From Prevotella sp. UBA1378 (GTDB lineage: Bacteria > Bacteroidota > Bacteroidia > Bacteroidales > Bacteroidaceae), in NCBI GenBank assembly GCA_002305505.1, contig DBRC01000050.1, forward strand, positions 28,070-42,314: a stretch of DNA of 14,245 bases, read 5' to 3'. The notes beneath the pieces were generated by a model. That model worked only from the letters and a program-made list of their open reading frames with translations. It was not told the DNA's origin and did no database searches. Position numbers and translations under genes: made by a program. Of this stretch, positions 1 to 6,394 are shown piece by piece (the first letter of the stretch is position 1; every line of letters begins with the position of its first letter).

Positions 1-120
1 TCAGAAAAATGGCCAAAAATCAAACCGGCGATGCTCTCTTTGCGTTGCACCGGCTATGCTGCTGCAGCGCAAAGAAGGGCATCGCCGGCCGGGTTAGCGC
101 AGTGTTCTAACCCCGGATTG
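1..120 (-). repeat. Dispersed intergenic repeat, copy 1 (terminator-like hairpin)
   Basis: This copy shares blocks with 6241-6355 and with the reverse complement of about 14155-14245: TGGCCAAAA(A)TCAAA, then after about 20 bases a GCAC.GGC core, then GCAGCGCA.AGA.GGGC. In this copy 25-34 (ccggcgatgc) pairs perfectly with 79-88, and 37-44 (tctttgcg) pairs with 68-75, giving an 18-bp hairpin with a small internal loop. A second small hairpin is GGGTTAG 91-97 with CTAACCC 107-113. Read on the minus strand, the big hairpin follows the stop codon of the gene ending at 133 and is itself followed by a T-rich tail (complement of 1-24), so it probably acts as its terminator. The repeat family itself is not one I can name. 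Confidence 0.7.
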
Positions 121-132
121 GCGCAATAGTGG

Positions 133-3100
133 TTATTTCCTGATGATTACCTTCTGAATCTTCACGCTGCCGTCGGCCATGCGTTGCTTCTGGATGGAGA
201 TGCCCTGTGCCGGGGCATTCACCTGACGGCCGTTGAGGTCGAAGAGTTCGGTTGACAGCACCTTGGTATCTGCTTTCTCGGCAACGCCTTGGATGCCGTT
301 GGCGATATCCTCTGCTGCAGCCTTATAGTCGAAGCCTGCGGCCGGTGCCTTCATGATGAGGCAGAAGTTGTTGAGGAACGTATGGTCGGTATTGTCCATG
401 TGCATGCCGATGGTCAGCTTACCGTCGGTTACTACGATATCCTCGATAACGGCGTTGCTCGTCGGTTCCAGGCTTCCGGCAATCACCGGTACAACCAGCT
501 TGTTCTCCTTTTCGGTCGTGTTGGCAAAGATATAAGATGTAGGATTCTCGTTGCCGCCGCGTTCGCCCGTCCCGACGTAGAGCCTGTAAGTACCTGCGGG
601 CAGGTCGGTTATTTCCTGGCGGATATCATAACCGAAGCTCCACGAGGCAATCATACCGTTGGCCGCCGGGCACGTGATGGGGTTGTAGGCATACTGGCTG
701 TTTCCGCCCCATGGATAATGGAAGCTGAAGCCGCCGGTCCATCCGTCGCCGTGTGTCATCGTCCATCCGGGGATATTGTCCGTAGAAGGCATGGCTGCCG
801 TTTGGTCAGCCGGTTTCTTGTCATCGTAAGCCGTATAGTAAATTTCCGGGTTGTTGATGAATACCGACACGTCGAACGAGTCGACGTATGTTTCGAGCGT
901 TGCCTCGTCTACCTTCTCTGCGAACATATCGTTGGCCGGGTCGGCCAGCTTGTTGTACATGGCCGCTTTGATTTCGTTCTTCAGCGCGGTCTTCACTTCG
1001 GCGTCATCGGTCAGCGCGTTGTTCACCGCAGCCGTGATGCCTTCAGGAGCTGCTGCCACCTTGTTCAGCGTGGCCAAGCCGGAAACCATGCTCGAAGTGA
1101 GCGTCTCTACCACGCGGCCGATGTTCGTGACTGTGGCCGTGATGTTCTCCAGCTCGGTGATAGCCGCCTGCAGTTCGGCGTTGTCGGTAAGCACCTTGCC
1201 TTCGTATTTCCCGATAGATGCCAAGATGGCCGGGTAAGAGGCATGGCGTTCGAACTTCGTGCCTGTGCGCAAGTCGCGGGCAGCCTTTGCCTTGTCCACG
1301 AGCGGGTCGTACGTATCGCAGAGCGCGCGGTGGTCTTTCAGCGCCTTCGTTGCTGCGTCCAGTTCGGCAGCTCCGTTCTTATAGGCAGAGGGCGCCGTGA
1401 ACACCTGGCCGTCGTACTTGGCGATAGCGGCCTGCAGCGCGTCGAAGTCGGGGCCGGCATAGCGCTCGCCCGCATTTCCCTCAAGCGTGGCTTTGGCGTT
1501 GGCAAGTGCCGTGCTCAGCAGTGCCATCTCCTCGACACCGGCTGCGTTAGGCATATACTTCACCTGTACGTTTCCGATGATGGCTTCTATCCATGCACCG
1601 CCGTCGCCGGCCTCGTTGGCTACGGGTGTCCACTTCATCTTGTAGTTGCCGGTAGCTGTTGCGCGGTAGTTGAACTCGATGGCCTTCGAGCCGGAGATGG
1701 CCCCCTTCGAACCGTTCAGGTTGGGAACGGCCGCGTCGATACGGCTAACGATTGCATTGCCGCTGGGGTCTAAGAACTCGAACTTCACGTACGGCGTGGC
1801 TTTCCATGCAGCGATGTTGTAGTGCACTTGGTATTTCTTACCAGCCTCCAGCGTGAGATAATAGTTCTCCGTCTCGCCGTAGATGGCACAGCCCCCGTCG
1901 TTGGCCGCAGCCGTGCGGATATACAGGCCTCCGGTGAAGTCGCCGCCGTCGCCGAACTTGAATGAGCGGGGCCCGCTTCCGGGGTTGGTGCCTTGTGCTA
2001 CGACGTTAGAGGCGTTGTAAACCGTCCATCCCATCGGTATGGTGCCCTCGTTGTTGGCGGCGATGGTCTCGGCGATGCTGTCCTTCATGATTACCTTCGG
2101 TACGTCGTTGGGGTCGGAGTTCACGGGGCCGAAGTTGAGCGTCAGCTTCAGCGAGCCCTTCATTTCGTCTGCCAGTATGTGCTGTGGATAGATGTCGGTG
2201 ATGTTCAGCTCGTATTCGCCGGCAGTCAGTGAGGCTGCGCTGCTCAGCGTGATTTCCGCAGGATAGCCCTCGGACGGGCTTACCGTCAGCGGCTCTGCGC
2301 CCAGTGTAGCCTTCAGCCTCGATACGTCAACGCCTTTGTTGAAGACGAACTTGAACTCGTTCGTCGTGAGCGGCAGGTTGAACGAGCCGTCCTCGGGGTC
2401 GGCGGAAACAAGCACCGGCAGGTCGTAGACCGTAGAGTAGATATCGGTGATGGATGCGTCGGGCGAACCGGCTTCACCCGTGAAGTCGAGCACGGCCTGC
2501 CCGTTGTCTACGTTTATCTTCCCGGTATACTTCAGCCGGTAAGCAGCGTCGGAGGGGTTGGTGAAGCTTACCACGACGCTTTCTTCGCCGCTTTCAGGAT
2601 ACTTGTCATCCAGGAACACGTAAAGATGGCCGTCGCTCAGCAGTTCTGCCGATAAGATATTCACCGCTTCTCCGTTCAGCTCCACCTTTACCGTGCCTTC
2701 CGGGTAAACCAGCTTGTTTACGCCTGCGGCTGCGAGCAGCTCCTTATAGTTCGTGGGATAGCCGAAGTCGATGCGTATCACGTCGTAGTTGAATGTTACC
2801 CCCGCAATGGATGCCTCGTCTACGGTTACGTCGTCGATGAAATAATCGCCGGGCGAATAGATGTTCATCGTGAGGAAGAACTTCTGGGCCAGTTCGCTTA
2901 TCTCGCCTTTATGGTTGTTGTAGTATTCCTGCTGGATGGCCTGATTGGCATAGAAGAACATCATGGTATACTTGCGGTACCCCTGCTCGGGTGTCTGGAA
3001 GTAAGAGATGTCGTACACCTGCTGTGTGCTGTCGGCCGTGAGCAGTGGTATGTCGCCGTTCTCTTGCCCTTGCATCAAGGCCACGCGTGCCTTGCTCTTT

Positions 3101-3444
3101 ATTTCGTCCGTACCGTTCACCGAATAGGTGTTGTCGCCGCAGAGCAGGAAGGAAACACGGTAAGAGGTGTTTTCCTTCAGGGGCAGATTGCGGAACTTGA
3201 TGGCACGGCGCCAGTTGGTGGTGTCTACGGGCACATTGTAAAAGTGCATGGCCTTGCGGCCGCTCTCCTCGTCGATGGCGCGGGTATCGCCATCCTGACT
3301 GTTGATGAACTCGTACCAGCCCACTGCGGTCTGGTCGCCGGGTTGCTCGCTCTCGAAGTCGTGCAGCATCACGTTCTTCTGAGCGTTGGTTGCCGCTGTA
3401 CTGCCGAGGAGCAGTCCCAAGGTTAGTAAAAGATTCTTTTTCAT
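133..3444 (-). CDS. Large secreted multidomain protein of unknown function
   Basis: The protein has 1103 aa. I chose the ATG at 3444 because it gives a clear signal peptide (MKKNLLLTLGLLLGSTAATNA, cut before Gln22) and lies about 36 nt below a Bacteroidetes -7 box; the frame stays open upstream but that part is unlike a protein. Regions seen: about 24-210, a beta-rich module starting VMLHDFE and ending with a YFIDDVTVDE motif, like carbohydrate-binding jelly rolls; about 343-440, an Ig-like module (VLVSADPEDGSF...FVFNKGVD), Big_5 type; about 450-632, a second jelly-roll-like module; about 640-770, helical repeats with a FIVAR-like pattern (L..A...Y.G..FT); about 860-1035, a further beta module rich in Gly, Trp and Tyr. 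The tail (1062-1103, LSTELFDLNGRQV then KVIIRK) resembles C-terminal sorting/anchoring tails of Bacteroidetes secreted proteins. No catalytic motif was recognised. Its role is likely extracellular adhesion or glycan binding; that is inference. Confidence 0.85.
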   Translation of the reverse strand: MKKNLLLTLGLLLGSTAATNAQKNVMLHDFESEQPGDQTAVGWYEFINSQDGDTRAIDEESGRKAMHFYNVPVDTTNWRRAIKFRNLPLKENTSYRVSFLLCGDNTYSVNGTDEIKSKARVALMQGQENGDIPLLTADSTQQVYDISYFQTPEQGYRKYTMMFFYANQAIQQEYYNNHKGEISELAQKFFLTMNIYSPGDYFIDDVTVDEASIAGVTFNYDVIRIDFGYPTNYKELLAAAGVNKLVYPEGTVKVELNGEAVNILSAELLSDGHLYVFLDDKYPESGEESVVVSFTNPSDAAYRLKYTGKINVDNGQAVLDFTGEAGSPDASITDIYSTVYDLPVLVSADPEDGSFNLPLTTNEFKFVFNKGVDVSRLKATLGAEPLTVSPSEGYPAEITLSSAASLTAGEYELNITDIYPQHILADEMKGSLKLTLNFGPVNSDPNDVPKVIMKDSIAETIAANNEGTIPMGWTVYNASNVVAQGTNPGSGPRSFKFGDGGDFTGGLYIRTAAANDGGCAIYGETENYYLTLEAGKKYQVHYNIAAWKATPYVKFEFLDPSGNAIVSRIDAAVPNLNGSKGAISGSKAIEFNYRATATGNYKMKWTPVANEAGDGGAWIEAIIGNVQVKYMPNAAGVEEMALLSTALANAKATLEGNAGERYAGPDFDALQAAIAKYDGQVFTAPSAYKNGAAELDAATKALKDHRALCDTYDPLVDKAKAARDLRTGTKFERHASYPAILASIGKYEGKVLTDNAELQAAITELENITATVTNIGRVVETLTSSMVSGLATLNKVAAAPEGITAAVNNALTDDAEVKTALKNEIKAAMYNKLADPANDMFAEKVDEATLETYVDSFDVSVFINNPEIYYTAYDDKKPADQTAAMPSTDNIPGWTMTHGDGWTGGFSFHYPWGGNSQYAYNPITCPAANGMIASWSFGYDIRQEITDLPAGTYRLYVGTGERGGNENPTSYIFANTTEKENKLVVPVIAGSLEPTSNAVIEDIVVTDGKLTIGMHMDNTDHTFLNNFCLIMKAPAAGFDYKAAAEDIANGIQGVAEKADTKVLSTELFDLNGRQVNAPAQGISIQKQRMADGSVKIQKVIIRK

Positions 3445-3487
3445 AATTAAAAAAATAGTTTTTTGGTTATTTCTCGATAATCTGTCG

Positions 3488-3495
3488 CAAAGATA
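3488..3495 (-). promoter_or_regulatory. Bacteroidetes -7 box (TATCTTTG) for the secreted protein gene
   Basis: The minus strand reads TATCTTTG, a full match to TAnnTTTG, 43 bases before the ATG at 3444. The predicted transcript start is near 3480. No good -33 TTTG lies at 19-21 bases upstream. An AT-rich stretch with A-runs directly precedes the ATG, as is usual where Shine-Dalgarno pairing is weak. Confidence 0.6.
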
Positions 3496-3825
3496 ACCGT
3501 AAACCTTCATACGAAGTTTCTTGTTTGTCTCATAGACTTTCTTTTTCGTATACATGCTTTTTGGGGTGAGTGTTTTTTTATGGAGGGGCCTGTGGGTGTC
3601 GTATCCGTTTTTCAAGCCCAATCGGTCATTGGCGATTTTCTTGTTCAAATAATCGGTGTCAGTATCAGTATTCTGTCAGTGGCTGTATGCTTCTGTTAAC
3701 TATTCAGTCGGTTCTGTGCATGTATAGCGACAAAAAATACAAGTTTATCTTATGACCGATTTGGAATTATTCTTTAGATAGACCCAGACTGAATAGAACT
3801 GGAATCGCGGTATTAGTATTATTTT
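3496..3825. other. Gene-free spacer between the protease gene and the secreted-protein promoter
   Basis: About 330 bases with no convincing gene on either strand. It holds the inverted pair ctattcagtc at 3700-3709 and gactgaatag at 3787-3796, separated by 77 bases, lying downstream of the protease stop at 3826. It could be a loose 3'-end structure or part of the border of the AT-rich island. No T-run typical of a simple terminator was found next to it. Confidence 0.4.
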
Positions 3826-4941
3826 CTAATTTTTTAAACTTAATGAAGTTGAATTATTTGATGAAAAACCAAATTTTCTCAGCCAGTTTGTCTTTAAATT
3901 CCATTTCGTTGCAGAGTAGTATTCATGATAACTGAGGTTATTTTCGTTTGGCAAAAAGATAGAGAGACATACATTATTGGGGATAGAATCCGTATGATAA
4001 ACTATAAAATTATCTATAATGTCTGATGCTTGATTTTTTTTCTTTGAATATATGAATGAACCAAGATCATAAAATATAATATTTGTTCTATACGGATAAA
4101 AATATATTTCTTCATTAAGGTTATCAATCGTCAGATTGGAACAAAGCTGCATCATGTTATCCAATTCAGAAGATTTTACAAGCGCTATTGGAAGATTCTT
4201 GTTGTTATTTTTTTCATTTGCATAATACTTACACACTTTTTTAAGCCTGTTTTCAAGCGGTTCTTCACCAACAAGAATATCTATAGAAAGTGCATCAATG
4301 ATTCCATCTGATGGGACAATATCTGGTGATAGAATAAAATAATCCGACATTTCATGCAGTTCCGTTACAACCTCTATACATCCCATATAGCAAGCGTCAA
4401 ATATAATATAATTCATCTTCTTAGGAATTGATTTCGAGATATCATCTATATCTATAGATTCGCCATTATCATCTCCAAAACTGCGGGTTTTATTCCCTGT
4501 TGGTAGCCATCCTGTGCCATGAGACCAAAAAATTATTCCATTTTCTATAGCTGGATATTTTCTTAAAATATCAGATAATATATCATACATTTTTTGTGGT
4601 TGAACAGAATTTAGCTTATCATAAGAAGCCACTTTCTGCATACCTGTTTTTGCTACTTGATATAATGAGCTTTCATTATTACTATCAAGAAACAGAACTA
4701 CATTGTTGTTCTCAAGAACTTTATTAGCACAATGTTTCTGAATGTCACAGAATAAGTTATGGGAATAATCTAAAAGACTATTATCTGCAACAATATATAG
4801 AATAATAGTTTTTTCTTTATTTGGGATAATTGTGCTATCTACATTGTTACTGCAATTCACAGTTATCATTATATAAATCAAAGGATTGAGCAATATGCTC
4901 AATCCTTTGGTTGTCTTTTCTTTAATTTTTTTCCTAACCAC
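3826..4941 (-). CDS. C11 (clostripain-family) cysteine protease, probable lipoprotein
   Basis: The 371-aa protein carries the peptidase C11 signature: IILYIVADNSL (46-56), the catalytic His141 in FWSHGTGW, and the catalytic Cys184 in FDACYMGCIEV. Known members (clostripain, fragipain, PmC11) cut after Arg or Lys and often self-process; K151 and R153 just after the His motif could serve for that. The proposed start at 4941 is a GTG, not ATG. It gives a basic n-region (VRKKIKEKTTK) and a hydrophobic stretch ending at Cys30, a plausible lipoprotein signal although the residue before Cys is Asn, which is unusual. The alternative ATG at 4869 would remove the signal. The start lies 43 bases inside the 58-aa gene. 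The gene is AT-rich like its two upstream partners and unlike the flanks. Family assignment is firm; start and lipidation are less sure. Confidence 0.88.
   Translation of the reverse strand: MVRKKIKEKTTKGLSILLNPLIYIMITVNCSNNVDSTIIPNKEKTIILYIVADNSLLDYSHNLFCDIQKHCANKVLENNNVVLFLDSNNESSLYQVAKTGMQKVASYDKLNSVQPQKMYDILSDILRKYPAIENGIIFWSHGTGWLPTGNKTRSFGDDNGESIDIDDISKSIPKKMNYIIFDACYMGCIEVVTELHEMSDYFILSPDIVPSDGIIDALSIDILVGEEPLENRLKKVCKYYANEKNNNKNLPIALVKSSELDNMMQLCSNLTIDNLNEEIYFYPYRTNIIFYDLGSFIYSKKKNQASDIIDNFIVYHTDSIPNNVCLSIFLPNENNLSYHEYYSATKWNLKTNWLRKFGFSSNNSTSLSLKN
4879..4909 (-). promoter_or_regulatory. Perfect 14-bp inverted repeat with 3-nt loop at the gene junction
   Basis: The arms 4879-4892 and 4896-4909 are perfect complements around a 3-base loop. 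The hairpin contains the TGA stop of the 58-aa gene (4899-4901) and also encodes residues KGLSILLNPL of the protease signal region. It could attenuate transcription between the small gene and the protease, stall ribosomes, or protect a processed 3' end. The following minus-strand sequence is only weakly T-rich, so strong termination is doubtful. Confidence 0.65.
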
Positions 4942-5075
4942 CTTCCTAATGGTATATATATGAGTATCGCTTTAAGAAAATCAATAATAGTTTCATGAAA
5001 ATCTCGAGTGCCTACTAAAAGAGGCGCTTGAGTTATTGCTGCTACTAAAAGTAAAACTATAATATATTGTTTCAT
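4899..5075 (-). CDS. Small two-segment membrane peptide (58 aa), function unknown
   Basis: Its ATG (5073-5075) overlaps the TAA stop of the preceding lipoprotein gene in a TAATG arrangement, which indicates translational coupling and fixes the start; a longer frame up to 5135 would run inside the upstream gene and loses this logic. The product has a hydrophobic stretch at residues 4-20 (YIIVLLLVAAITQAPLL), which may be a signal or a membrane anchor, a second at about 31-43 (IDFLKAILIYIPL), and a basic end (GKKLKKRQPKD). The last 43 bases are shared with the protease gene. I do not recognise the family. Its position between a candidate toxin precursor and a protease suggests an immunity, adaptor or second-subunit peptide; this is inference only. 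Confidence 0.65.
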   Translation of the reverse strand: MKQYIIVLLLVAAITQAPLLVGTRDFHETIIDFLKAILIYIPLGRWLGKKLKKRQPKD

Positions 5076-5950
5076 TATCTTCTTAATCTTATGCCTCCAA
5101 GTGAGGTCATCACAGCACCATTTGCAACTGCCCAACCAACTTCTTTCCAGTGCAACTTATCGTTCCAATGTTCTAAGCAATGGAGGAGTAAGCCAGCAGC
5201 AGCCCCCATGCCGTCTAAAGCAACCCACTGTGCGACTTTTCCTTGCTGAGGCATTTCTAATTGGTTTTCTTTCCACCAGTCATATGACGATTGCGCAACA
5301 TACAGTGTAGCTGCAATACCGTTTCCTTCAAAAGACTCTTCACTAAACTTGGCAGCGTAGAGATCTGACCATATTTCATCAAGTTGTCTTTTCAGTTCGG
5401 CATCAGATATTGTACCCTCAGAACTTCTACAAAGAAGATCTTGTGTCTTTCTTAGGATATTAGCAGCTTCTTTTGAGATAATACCTTTTGATTCGTAGGC
5501 AAATATCATTTCGTCAATACTGGCGAGGCTATCCAAATTAATACATTCTGAATTAATTGCTTTTTCAACTTTTTCTAAAGTGGCATCAACACTTTTAGCA
5601 CTGCGCGTAATAGGTCTGCGAGCTCCTATCTTGGTGTAAAATGCCTCTGGATCAAGAAAGTATTTATATTTTTTATAAATGTTGTCAGACGCTTTATTTC
5701 CACATGCTATGTCAAAACTGGTTTTTGCTATTCTTGCAAATGAATCAAGCATCACTTCATAATCGTCGGTAGGTATTAGTTCGTTATTAGATTTGATTTG
5801 ATTGAAAACCGCACTCATAGTTTGGTTGTGCAGCGTTCCAGCCATTTTCATTTTTGAATAATCACTTGTTTTTTCAATTGTTACTTCTTCTGTGTTCGCA
5901 CATGCTGTGAAAATAAAAGCAACGACAGCGTAAAAAAATAGTTTTTTCAT
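5075..5950 (-). CDS. Putative secreted lipoprotein, candidate protease-processed effector
   Basis: The 291-aa protein begins MKKLFFYAVVAFIFTAC, a good lipoprotein signal with lipobox FTAC and lipid Cys17. The middle (about 40-210) is mostly helical and acidic/basic mixed with no family I recognise. An Arg-rich stretch GARRPITRSAKS (109-120) is an obvious candidate site for an Arg-specific protease, and a C11 protease is encoded in the same operon. The C-terminal 55 residues are different in character: Gly/Ala-rich hydrophobic stretches (VALDGMGAAAGLLLHCLEHW, 243-262; VGWAVANGAVMTSLGG, 271-286), a GxxxG spacing at 249-253, and a basic end IRLRR. This resembles pore-forming or bacteriocin-like tails. 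First gene of the island; the next gene starts in its stop codon. The toxin idea is inference; 'lipoprotein of unknown function' is the safe call. Confidence 0.8.
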   Translation of the reverse strand: MKKLFFYAVVAFIFTACANTEEVTIEKTSDYSKMKMAGTLHNQTMSAVFNQIKSNNELIPTDDYEVMLDSFARIAKTSFDIACGNKASDNIYKKYKYFLDPEAFYTKIGARRPITRSAKSVDATLEKVEKAINSECINLDSLASIDEMIFAYESKGIISKEAANILRKTQDLLCRSSEGTISDAELKRQLDEIWSDLYAAKFSEESFEGNGIAATLYVAQSSYDWWKENQLEMPQQGKVAQWVALDGMGAAAGLLLHCLEHWNDKLHWKEVGWAVANGAVMTSLGGIRLRR

Positions 5951-6122
5951 TTTTTTTGTATTATTAATGTTTAAAATGGTAATTTAATATTCAACCTACT
6001 CTCACCCTGCTCCTTCTCTACATTAAAGGCTTCAGCGAAGCAGCAAGCCAAACTCCCTCAAATATAAGCATCATAAACCTTAAAATTATCAGATAGTTTT
6101 CGCACTCGATTTATTTTTGATG
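5951..6122 (-). promoter_or_regulatory. Long leader of the AT-rich operon
   Basis: If transcription starts from the -7 box at 6123-6130 the leader is about 165 nt. It contains a small hairpin GCTTC/GAAGC (6029-6033 with 6037-6041) and a short frame (6074 down to 6018). The last part before the ATG is very AT-rich with a run of A. No known riboswitch was recognised. Confidence 0.35.
6018..6074 (-). other. Possible 18-residue leader peptide frame
   Basis: Two adjacent ATG codons (6069-6074) open a frame MMLIFEGVWLAASLKPLM ending in TAG at 6018, wholly within the leader of the lipoprotein-protease operon. The hairpin at 6029-6041 falls inside it. A frame this short is easily due to chance and there is no other support. 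Confidence 0.15.
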
Positions 6123-6130
6123 CAAAGATA
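6123..6130 (-). promoter_or_regulatory. -7 box (TATCTTTG) for the lipoprotein/protease operon
   Basis: The minus strand reads TATCTTTG. The surrounding 17 bases (6117-6133) are identical to those at 10376-10392 in front of the two-component regulator. No TTTG was found at the usual -33 distance. It is the best promoter candidate for the three-gene island. Confidence 0.5.
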
Positions 6131-6240
6131 CTGATTCTTAGTGAATTTGCGTTTTTTGTTTATCTTAATTAATATTAATACTTTCTCACTAACCAAGGTT
6201 TTCTCAAAATGGCATCTGTCGAACATTTTCAGAAACAGAG

Positions 6241-6355
6241 AAAAATGGCCAAAATCAAAATGAGGTAAATCCCTCGCCCTGCACAGGCAGGGCTGTTGCA
6301 GCGCAGAGAGGGCGTAGCGCAGGCCGGAAAAGCGAGCGATTCTAATCTCCAATTC
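6241..6355 (-). repeat. Dispersed intergenic repeat, copy 2
   Basis: It starts aaaaatggccaaaatcaaa, then has CTGCACAGGC, TGCAGCGCAGAGAGGGCGTAGCGC and GGCCGG...TTCTAA, in the same order as copy 1. The internal hairpin differs: GCCCTG 6276-6281 with CAGGGC 6288-6293. It lies just after the stop of the two-component regulator (6395) on the minus strand, with the T-rich end farthest away, so it is placed and oriented as a terminator for that gene. Confidence 0.65.
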
Positions 6356-6394
6356 GGGTTAAAAAGAATGATGAGCCCTGATGGCTGTCTGCCT

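Noticed and set aside
289..1773. Long plus-strand frame opposite the secreted protein
   Set aside because: Rich in Arg, Val, Gly and Cys, without a domain or promoter; shadow of the minus-strand gene.
3445..3648. N-terminal extension of the secreted protein by 68 residues
   Set aside because: The extension crosses the -7 box at 3488-3495 and would bury the signal peptide; the ATG at 3444 is far better.
3570..3755. Plus-strand frame of about 60 codons in the spacer
   Set aside because: No promoter or hydrophobic/domain logic, and it overlaps the upstream region of the secreted-protein gene.
5076..5135. Upstream extension of the 58-aa gene
   Set aside because: It lies within the lipoprotein gene and would hide the hydrophobic N-terminus; the TAATG junction marks the start.
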